A stretch of 47,615 nt of DNA from an uncultured Oscillospiraceae bacterium (GTDB lineage Bacteria; Bacillota; Clostridia; Oscillospirales; Acutalibacteraceae). The DNA lies in the NCBI GenBank assembly GCA_900541565.1, contig UQKB01000014.1, forward strand, positions 1-47,615, in the 5' to 3' direction. The notes beneath the pieces were generated by a model. It ran no database searches. It worked only from the letters and a program-made list of their open reading frames with translations, and was not told the origin of the DNA. Shown piece by piece: positions 41,233-47,615 of the stretch; the first letter of the stretch is position 1; each line of letters begins with the position of its first letter. Made by a program: the position numbers and the translations under genes.

Positions 41233-43632
41233 ATGATAAACTACAATTTTACGGCGGAGCAAATGCGGGAAAAGATAGAATCCAAGCTTTCCCACAATTT
41301 TGGCGTGACGCCCGGTGAGGCTACAGACGAACACTTTTACAAAGCGGTCGCTCTGGTCGTGCGCGATCTGCTCAGCCGTGGATATGCAGATTTTGCAAAG
41401 CGGTCTGTGGAACAGGGAAAAAAGAAGGTTTATTATCTGTGTATGGAATTTCTGATGGGGCGTTCCCTGAAAAACAACCTGTATAACTTAAATTTGGAGC
41501 AGGCAGTTGCCGGTGCGCTTTCGAAATTTGGCATAAAACTGGAAAATGTATATGAGCAGGAACCTGACGCCGGGCTTGGAAACGGCGGTCTGGGCAGGCT
41601 GGCGGCCTGCTTTTTGGATGGGCTTGCCACACAGGCATACCCCTCCATGGGGTATTCGCTGCGGTATGAGTACGGGATTTTCAGCCAAAAGCTGATAGAC
41701 GGCTGGCAGACAGAGCTGCCCGATTTCTGGCTGCCGGGCGGTTCTGTATGGCTGCATTCCCAGCCGGAAAAGGCAGTAAAGGTGTATTTTAACGGAAAGA
41801 TATCTGAAAGCTGGCGCGACGGCTATCATAACGTGGAGCTTACAGGCGCAAACAGCGTGCTGGCCATCCCGCACGACATGTATGTTTCCGGCAAAGACGG
41901 CAAGGGGATCAGCCGCCTGCGCCTGTGGTCGGCAAAGTCTGAGGACTTTGATATGCAGCTGTTTAACGACGGCGAATATATCCGGGCAATGGAGCAAAAC
42001 GCCATGGCGGAAACAATCACCAAGGTTCTTTATCCCGGCGACAATCACACAGAGGGAAAAAGCCTGCGCTTAAACCAGCAGTATTTCCTTGTATCTGCAA
42101 CGATACAGGACATTATCAGGCGGCATTTGCGTGACAACGGCTCGCTGGACAATTTACCTGACCTGGTTTCTATCCATCTTAACGATACACATCCCGTGCT
42201 GGCGATCCCTGAGCTTATGCGCATTATGCTTGACGAATGCGGCTATAGCTGGGACAAGGCGTGGGATATTGTAACGCGCACGGTGGCATATACAAACCAT
42301 ACGGTCATGCGCGAAGCGCTGGAATGCTGGAGCGAAGATATGTTCCGCCAGAAGCTGCCCAGAATTTACCAGATTATAGACGAGCTGAATAAGCGTTTTT
42401 GTGCGCAGCTGCATAATATGGGTGTTGACGGCTACAAGGTGGGCAGGATGGCCATTTTAAACGACGGCATTGTGCGTATGGCAAATTTGGCCGTTATGGC
42501 GAGCTTCAGCGTCAATGGTGTGTCTGCACTGCACAGCAATATTTTAAAAGAACATGTTTTTCATGATTTTTACACGGTCATGCCGCAGAAATTTACAAAC
42601 GTTACAAACGGCATTGCACACCGCCGTTGGCTGAACCAGTCAAACCCAGGCCTTGCAAAGCTGGTTACAGAGCTTATAGGGGACGCATATGTAAACGACG
42701 CGCAGCAGCTTGAAAAGCTTATGGCTTATAAAGACGATGCAGGCGTGCTGGAACAGCTGGGAAAAATCAAGCGTGAAAATAAAATAAAAATGGCAAAATA
42801 TATAAAGGACAATAATGGCATTACCGTCAATCCGGATTCTATTTTTGATGTGCAGGTCAAGCGCTTGCATGAATATAAGCGGCAGCTGCTCAACGCACTG
42901 CATATTCTTTCCACCTACCAGTGGCTCCGTGAAAACCCAAATGCAGATTTTGTTCCCAAAGCCTATATTTTTGGTGCGAAAGCCGCACCGGGCTATTATT
43001 TTGCAAAGCAAATTATCCAGTTCATTGTTGCACTGGGAAATAAAATCAACAGCGACCCTGCGGTCAATCAAAAGCTGTCTGTCGTATATTTGGAGGATTA
43101 CAGAGTAACGGTAGCCGAAAAGCTTATGCCCGCGGCGGAGATCAGCGAGCAGATCTCCCTTGCTGGGACGGAAGCCTCCGGTACGGGCAATATGAAGTTT
43201 ATGATTAACGGCGCCCTTACAGTCGGCACGCTTGACGGCGCCAATGTCGAAATTCACGACGCGGTGGGTAGGGAAAACATGTTCCTGTTCGGCATGACAA
43301 CGCCGGAGGTCGAAAACATGAAAAAGGCCGGCTACCACCCCTCCGTTTATTACCATAACAATTATGAAATTAAAAAAGCGGTGGACGAAATCAACACCAC
43401 GCGATTTACCTCGGTTTTTAATTCTTTAATTAATACAGACCCGTATATGGTGCTGGCAGATTTTGCGGATTATTCCATGGCGCAGAAAAAAGCGTCGCAG
43501 GTATATAAAGATGCGCAAAAATGGAACAGCATGTCGCTTATCAATATTGCAAAATCGGGTATTTTTGCCGCAGACAGAGCAATCCGCGATTATGCCTGCA
43601 ATATTTGGAATTTATCGCCTACAGAGGACTAA
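41233..43632 (+). CDS. glgP: glycogen/alpha-glucan phosphorylase
   Basis: A 799-residue GT35 enzyme that releases glucose 1-phosphate from the non-reducing ends of alpha-1,4-glucans. N-terminal landmarks include YYLCMEFLMGRSLKNNL and EPDAGLGNGGLGRLAACF. The C-terminal domain has the pyridoxal phosphate Lys near 654 in EASGTGNMKFMINGALT, followed by GTLDGANVEI. The length is standard for bacterial enzymes. GGGGGAAGAGG precedes the ATG. The GH13 gene follows after 67 bp, and a PLP-salvage kinase lies further down, which fits since phosphorylase holds much PLP. Confidence 0.97.
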   Translation: MINYNFTAEQMREKIESKLSHNFGVTPGEATDEHFYKAVALVVRDLLSRGYADFAKRSVEQGKKKVYYLCMEFLMGRSLKNNLYNLNLEQAVAGALSKFGIKLENVYEQEPDAGLGNGGLGRLAACFLDGLATQAYPSMGYSLRYEYGIFSQKLIDGWQTELPDFWLPGGSVWLHSQPEKAVKVYFNGKISESWRDGYHNVELTGANSVLAIPHDMYVSGKDGKGISRLRLWSAKSEDFDMQLFNDGEYIRAMEQNAMAETITKVLYPGDNHTEGKSLRLNQQYFLVSATIQDIIRRHLRDNGSLDNLPDLVSIHLNDTHPVLAIPELMRIMLDECGYSWDKAWDIVTRTVAYTNHTVMREALECWSEDMFRQKLPRIYQIIDELNKRFCAQLHNMGVDGYKVGRMAILNDGIVRMANLAVMASFSVNGVSALHSNILKEHVFHDFYTVMPQKFTNVTNGIAHRRWLNQSNPGLAKLVTELIGDAYVNDAQQLEKLMAYKDDAGVLEQLGKIKRENKIKMAKYIKDNNGITVNPDSIFDVQVKRLHEYKRQLLNALHILSTYQWLRENPNADFVPKAYIFGAKAAPGYYFAKQIIQFIVALGNKINSDPAVNQKLSVVYLEDYRVTVAEKLMPAAEISEQISLAGTEASGTGNMKFMINGALTVGTLDGANVEIHDAVGRENMFLFGMTTPEVENMKKAGYHPSVYYHNNYEIKKAVDEINTTRFTSVFNSLINTDPYMVLADFADYSMAQKKASQVYKDAQKWNSMSLINIAKSGIFAADRAIRDYACNIWNLSPTED

Positions 43633-43699
43633 GGAAAAACACAGTGCATCCGCCCGTATTGCCGGGCTTGCAGTTTAAGATACCGAAAGGGTTGAGCAG

Positions 43700-45562
43700 A
43701 TGAACGTTCCATACGATTCAAGAAACAGCTTTTACCGCAGCCCCATGGGCGCGGTGGAAGAAAATACTCGCATCCATTTTAAGATTATCCTTCCGCGCAG
43801 TTTAGGCTGCTCAAAGGCAGAGTTGAACATTAAGCATGACTTTGACGGGGACTGGACCTACTGCAATATGTTCTGGTGCGGGATCTACAGCGAGGGCTTT
43901 GAAGTGTGGGAATGCCACTACACGACGGAAAAAATTGGCCTTTACTGGCATGGATTCCGACTGCAAACCAACGAGGGGGAGCGGTATATCAACCCCGCGG
44001 GGCCGGAAAAGAAAAGCGAAATCTGCCGCAGCACCGGGGCCTCCTGGCAGATTACCTGCTATAAAAAGGGCTTTCAGACGCCCAAATGGCCCGTTGGCGG
44101 CGTTATGTACCAGATCTTTCCCGACAGGTTTTATTATTCGGGCAATAAAAAAGAAAACATTCCGCAGGACAGGACAATCCATGAAAACTGGCAGGAAGGG
44201 CCGCAGTGGTGGCCAAACGCACAGGGGGAAATTACAAACTCGGACTTTTTTATGGGCGATTTGCAGGGGATCACGCAGAAGCTCGATTATTTAGAGGATC
44301 TGGGCGTTACCTGTATTTATTTAAACCCCATATTTGAAGCGTATTCCAATCACAGGTACGACACGGCCGACTACAGCAAGATTGACCCATTGCTCGGTAC
44401 GGAGGAAGACTTTCAAACGCTTTGCAGCGAAGCGAAAAAGCGCGGCATCCATATCATCAACGACGGCGTGTTCAGCCATACCGGCAGTGACAGCGTCTAT
44501 TTTAACCGTAAGGGGAGGTATGACAGCGTAGGGGCATATAACAGCCAGGAATCACCCTATTACAGCTGGTACCATTTCAGCCAGTGGCCAAACCAGTACA
44601 ATTCCTGGTGGGGCTTTTACACGCTGCCGGAGGTAAACGAAACCGACCCACAGTTTAACGAGTATATCAACGGCGAAAACGGGATTGTAAGAAAATGGAT
44701 GAAAAACGGCAACAGCGGGTGGCGTCTGGACGTGGCCGACGAGCTGCCGGATGCGTTTTTGGAAAACCTGCGCCGTGCGGTAAAGGAAGAAAACCCGGAA
44801 GGCCTTGTGCTCGGCGAGGTGTGGGAGGACGCATCCAATAAGGAAAGCTATGGCCATAGAAGGGCGTTTTTGCTTGGAAACCAGCTTGACAGCGTGATGA
44901 ATTACCCATTTAGGGCGGCAATCCTTGACTTTCTGCGCGGAGCCGACGGCAGAGATATGATGGAACGCATTTTATGTATTGTGGAAAACTATCCCAAGCC
45001 GGTGCTTAACGTTTTGATGAACCTTTTGGGCACGCACGACACGGAACGTGCGCTGACCGTGCTGGCGGGCGAACCGCTCAACGGTAGGGACAGACAATGG
45101 CAGGCAAATACAAAGCTGACGCAGCAGCAATATGAACGCGGGATCAAACTTATGAAGGTAGCGGCAGGCATGCTGTATACCCTCCCGGGCATTCCTTGCA
45201 TCTATTATGGCGACGAGGCCGGCATGCAAGGCTATCGGGACCCATTTAACCGCGCATGCTTCCCATGGGGAAATGAAAACCAGGAGCTTTTGAGCTGGTA
45301 TAAGCAGCTTGGAAAGCTCAGAAAAGCATGTTCTGCACTCAAAGAAGGGGATATTGTCAACGCATTTTCAAGCGGCAGGCATATATCGTATGTGCGTCAT
45401 GATAACCAAACGGCGCTGTTTTGTGCGTTTAACGCGGGCTTTCAGGATATAACGATCGACATCCCACCGGGATATGCCCATGGCAGAACACTTTTGGGAA
45501 CGCAGATTATTGACGGAAAACTTTGGATCCCCGCGCTTTCCTGCGCGTTTTTGGAAATATAA
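43700..45562 (+). CDS. GH13-family glycoside hydrolase (neopullulanase/alpha-glucosidase type)
   Basis: A 620-residue alpha-glucan-degrading enzyme. An N-terminal beta-sandwich of ~130 residues precedes the TIM barrel (GGVMYQIFPDRFY). The conserved regions are DGVFSHTG (I), GWRLDVADE with the nucleophile Asp near 344 (II), GEVWEDAS with the acid/base Glu near 371 (III) and LLGTHDTERAL with the transition-state Asp near 446 (IV); LNPIFEAYSNHRYDT marks region V. There is no signal peptide, so it acts in the cytoplasm on imported or stored glucans. It lies downstream of glgP in the same direction. The exact substrate (maltodextrin, pullulan fragments, glycogen branches) is not deducible. Confidence 0.92.
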   Translation: MNVPYDSRNSFYRSPMGAVEENTRIHFKIILPRSLGCSKAELNIKHDFDGDWTYCNMFWCGIYSEGFEVWECHYTTEKIGLYWHGFRLQTNEGERYINPAGPEKKSEICRSTGASWQITCYKKGFQTPKWPVGGVMYQIFPDRFYYSGNKKENIPQDRTIHENWQEGPQWWPNAQGEITNSDFFMGDLQGITQKLDYLEDLGVTCIYLNPIFEAYSNHRYDTADYSKIDPLLGTEEDFQTLCSEAKKRGIHIINDGVFSHTGSDSVYFNRKGRYDSVGAYNSQESPYYSWYHFSQWPNQYNSWWGFYTLPEVNETDPQFNEYINGENGIVRKWMKNGNSGWRLDVADELPDAFLENLRRAVKEENPEGLVLGEVWEDASNKESYGHRRAFLLGNQLDSVMNYPFRAAILDFLRGADGRDMMERILCIVENYPKPVLNVLMNLLGTHDTERALTVLAGEPLNGRDRQWQANTKLTQQQYERGIKLMKVAAGMLYTLPGIPCIYYGDEAGMQGYRDPFNRACFPWGNENQELLSWYKQLGKLRKACSALKEGDIVNAFSSGRHISYVRHDNQTALFCAFNAGFQDITIDIPPGYAHGRTLLGTQIIDGKLWIPALSCAFLEI

Positions 45563-45565
45563 AGC

Positions 45566-45599
45566 ATGGCATTGCAGCAAAATCCGGCTGCAATGCCAT
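45566..45599 (+). terminator. hairpin after the GH13 gene
   Basis: A 13-bp perfect stem ATGGCATTGCAGC with its complement at 45587-45599 and an 8-nt loop. The following T-run (GTTTT at 45603-45607) is short and offset, so it is a partial terminator at best. Confidence 0.55.
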
Positions 45600-45628
45600 A
45601 AGCGTTTTATGGGAAGGAAGGATTGCCG

Positions 45629-46465
45629 ATGACGGAAAGCAGACAGAAAAGGATGGCCGTGATCAATGATTTTTCAGGCTTTGGGAGATGCTCCATAACG
45701 GTTTCTCTGCCAATTGTTTCGGCAATGGGCATACAGTGCTGCGCCATGCCGACGGCGGTTTTTTCGAACCACACAGGATATGCAGACTATTTTTTTGACG
45801 ATTATACAGATAAAATGGAGCTGTATTTTTCCAAATGGAAAAAGCTGGGGCTTACTTTTGATGGAATCTACACAGGCTTTTTAGGGTCAGAAAAGCAAAT
45901 GGGGATTGTGGAACGCTTTTTTTCGCAGTTTTGCACAGAACAGACCAAAATTATTATGGACCCCATTATGGGTGACAACGGAAAGCTGTATTCTACCTAT
46001 ACCCGGCAAATGTGCCGGAACATGAAAAGCCTGATCGGATATGCCGACATTATTACTCCCAATTTAACAGAAGCCTGCTTTCTGACGGACACGCCGTTTG
46101 AAAAAGGCATTTACAGCAGGGAAAAGCTGACAGAAATGGCAAAGCAGCTGTGCAGAACAGGCGCAAAAAAGGTTGTCATCACAGGGATATCCCGCGGGGA
46201 AGAGCTGACCAACTTTTTGTATGAAAAAGACCACGACGCCGTCAGCTTTTGCACGGTAAGCGGCCTGAAGGTCGGAAAGGAGCGCGCCGGGACGGGCGAT
46301 GTATTTTCTTCGATTATTGCGGCAGACGCTGTAAACGGCGTGGAATTTCGGGAATCTGTCATCAAAGCGGGACGGTTTATTGCAAAGGCAACCTTGCTTT
46401 CAGAAAGGCTTGCGGTCCCGCCGCAGGACGGGATCTGCTTTGAACCGTTTTTAAAGGAATTATAA
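45629..46465 (+). CDS. pyridoxal/pyridoxamine kinase-like protein
   Basis: A 278-residue ribokinase-fold kinase of the PdxK/PdxY type, phosphorylating B6 vitamers for PLP salvage. Features: INDFSGFGRCSITVSLPIVS at the N-terminus, MDPIMGDNGKLYSTY, TPNLTEACFLTD and the anion-hole motif RAGTGDVFSSIIAAD with the catalytic Asp near 223. ATG 45629 is chosen because GGAAGGAAGGA lies about 6-7 nt upstream. A paralogous role (thiamin-precursor kinase) is possible but the GFGR start favours pyridoxal kinase. Confidence 0.88.
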   Translation: MTESRQKRMAVINDFSGFGRCSITVSLPIVSAMGIQCCAMPTAVFSNHTGYADYFFDDYTDKMELYFSKWKKLGLTFDGIYTGFLGSEKQMGIVERFFSQFCTEQTKIIMDPIMGDNGKLYSTYTRQMCRNMKSLIGYADIITPNLTEACFLTDTPFEKGIYSREKLTEMAKQLCRTGAKKVVITGISRGEELTNFLYEKDHDAVSFCTVSGLKVGKERAGTGDVFSSIIAADAVNGVEFRESVIKAGRFIAKATLLSERLAVPPQDGICFEPFLKEL

Positions 46466-46484
46466 AGGTAAAAGAGGGGTTAGC

Positions 46485-47534
46485 ATGGGTAACCGTAGTA
46501 CGGCAGTAAAGACCTTAAATACACAAAGAAACTGTTCGATCGATTTTTTCCGGCTTGTGTGCGCGGTGATGGTAGTATCGATCCACACACATCCGTTGTC
46601 CGGTATAAACGATTCGCTGACCTTTTTTATAAACAACGTTTTTCCCAGAATTGCGGTACCGTTTTTCTTTTGTACGTCGGGCTATTATTACATACGCGCG
46701 CTTAAGGCAGGAAAGCCCGTGTTTAAAAAAACGTTTTTGCGCCTGTTGACCGTTTATTCGGTGTGGAGCGCCGTTTATTTTTTAATGAATTTGGCGCTTG
46801 TCCTGAAAAGTAACGGATCGCTTTTAGACTGGGCGATTACCTGTATAAAAAACTATCTTATATTTGGGTCTTGGTATCAGCTTTGGTTTTTTCCGGCGTT
46901 GTTTTTCTGCTTATTTGTTGTGACGCTTTTTTATAAGATCAAACAGCTCCGGCTGCTTTTTATTCTTTCTCTGGCTTTCTATGCGCTGGGGTGCCTGGGC
47001 TGCTCGTATTATGCCATTGGAGAACAGATCCCCGTTGTGCAATGGGTGATTGATTTGCCACAGTTCGAAATAATCCGGCGCGTTGTACTGATGGGCTTGC
47101 CATTTTATATGCTGGGGTATGTGCTCGATGCAGCTTGCAAAAAAATAAAGGGAAAACGGATTACAATGGGACTGGTTGCTGGTGTTGCACTGTTTTTAGC
47201 GGAAATTGCGCTGGTAACCGTTTTTGGCTTGCAAAAAAACGTGATCATCACATTTGGGTTATATGCACTTTTGCTGTTTGTCATGCTGTTTTTGTTACAG
47301 CATCCGCTTACAGGCAGGGATAAGGCGGCACACTATGCAAGAGGGATTGCAAACTTTATGTTTTATTCCCACCCGCTGGTTCTATCGGCAATTTCCTTTT
47401 TATCGGAAGCACTGCTTCCCGGGTGGACGGTTTCTGCAACGCTGCTGTTTCTTTTAACCGTGCTGTTAACGTCATTGGCAGGGTTTTTCCTTGTAAAACT
47501 GGATAACGCCGTTTTAAACAAATGGATGTTTTAA
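46485..47534 (+). CDS. acyltransferase-3 family membrane protein
   Basis: A 349-residue polytopic membrane protein with about ten hydrophobic segments. The N-terminal NCSIDFFRLVCAVMVVSIHTHP carries the conserved family His in the first helix, and IAVPFFFCTSGYYYIRA is the second family signature. Members transfer acyl groups to surface sugars, peptidoglycan or lipids. It starts 19 bp after the kinase gene with an AGAGGGG site, and a strong terminator follows. The target is unknown. Confidence 0.85.
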   Translation: MGNRSTAVKTLNTQRNCSIDFFRLVCAVMVVSIHTHPLSGINDSLTFFINNVFPRIAVPFFFCTSGYYYIRALKAGKPVFKKTFLRLLTVYSVWSAVYFLMNLALVLKSNGSLLDWAITCIKNYLIFGSWYQLWFFPALFFCLFVVTLFYKIKQLRLLFILSLAFYALGCLGCSYYAIGEQIPVVQWVIDLPQFEIIRRVVLMGLPFYMLGYVLDAACKKIKGKRITMGLVAGVALFLAEIALVTVFGLQKNVIITFGLYALLLFVMLFLLQHPLTGRDKAAHYARGIANFMFYSHPLVLSAISFLSEALLPGWTVSATLLFLLTVLLTSLAGFFLVKLDNAVLNKWMF

Positions 47535-47539
47535 ATGAA

Positions 47540-47567
47540 AAGGGGGACGTAGCTGTCCCCCTTTTTT
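47540..47567 (+). terminator. terminator of the acyltransferase gene
   Basis: A 9-bp stem AAGGGGGAC/GTCCCCCTT, 6-nt loop, followed by TTTT, starting 5 nt after the stop codon. Confidence 0.92.
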
Positions 47568-47579
47568 CTGTATAAGGAA

Positions 47580-47602
47580 AACCCCGCCATAGTGGCGGGG
47601 TT
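47580..47602 (-). terminator. hairpin at the right edge, probably terminating a gene beyond the window
   Basis: AACCCCGCCA (47580-47589) pairs perfectly with TGGCGGGGTT (47593-47602), loop of 3. On minus it is followed by TTCCTTATA, so it would end a minus-strand gene lying to the right. Confidence 0.5.
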
Positions 47603-47615
47603 GGAAAGAGCTTAA

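Noticed and set aside
1..47615. A new defence, toxin-antitoxin or secondary-metabolite system
   Set aside because: No nuclease/helicase, toxin-antitoxin pair, NRPS/PKS, radical SAM peptide or recombinase genes were recognised; accessory genes present are single and of familiar families.

Overview
The window looks like a chromosomal segment of an anaerobic, Gram-positive-type Bacillota, most probably class Clostridia. Supporting evidence: a single-chain pyruvate:ferredoxin oxidoreductase, clostridial-type LeuC/LeuD, the gene order rimP-nusA-ylxR-ylxQ-infB-rbfA-nrnA, strong AGGAGG-type ribosome binding sites, sigma-A-like promoters with 17-bp spacers, a dockerin protein, and a YfhO/CsbB/GtcA-type glycosylation set. 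By eye the DNA is of intermediate GC, except for a clearly AT-richer first 2 kb. I cannot name the species. No rRNA, tRNA, CRISPR array, intact transposase or prophage was seen.

Layout. 1-2 kb: AT-rich pair encoding a secreted trypsin-like protease and a lipoprotein. 2.1-5.5 kb: a HAD hydrolase divergent from nth (endonuclease III) and lepA. 5.6-10.1 kb: a YfhO-type membrane protein divergent from a CsbB-type polyprenyl-phosphate glycosyltransferase and a GtrA/GtcA-type membrane protein, probably one cell-surface glycosylation system. 10.1-12.6 kb: an accessory stretch with strong inverted repeats, a GNAT acetyltransferase, an orphan dockerin protein and a small XRE regulator. 12.7-16.2 kb: nifJ on the minus strand. 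16.6-18.8 kb: CorC-like CBS protein, zinc-ribbon protein and patatin-like lipase. 18.9-21.4 kb: a Crp/Fnr regulator divergent from leuCD. 21.8-25.1 kb: a carbohydrate ABC importer (binding protein and two permeases, no ATPase).

25.1-31.4 kb: the translation/transcription operon rimP-nusA-ylxR-ylxQ-infB-rbfA-nrnA, with a terminator-like hairpin in its leader. 31.5-38.2 kb, minus strand: an SPFH/zinc-ribbon protein, aspS, hisS, mgsA, a MinD-like ATPase and dut. 38.2-40.9 kb, minus strand: a U32 peptidase-family protein and zapA, probably co-transcribed with dut. 41.1-47.5 kb, plus strand: glgP (strong promoter), a GH13 alpha-glucosidase/amylase-type enzyme, a pyridoxal/pyridoxamine kinase and an acyltransferase-3 membrane protein.

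How it fits together: the ABC importer, glycogen phosphorylase and GH13 enzyme point to uptake and breakdown of alpha-glucans or oligosaccharides, feeding pyruvate to NifJ. Phosphorylase needs PLP and a PLP-salvage kinase lies downstream. Most of the rest is housekeeping. The parts that deserve a second look are the compact three-component glycosylation locus, the inverted-repeat-rich accessory region, the MinD-like ATPase with no MinC/MinE beside it and no obvious membrane-targeting tail, the nusA-operon leader hairpin, and the AT-rich secreted protease unit. I did not see a clearly new defence or enzymatic system. Promoters and hairpins were found by reading; none was scored computationally.
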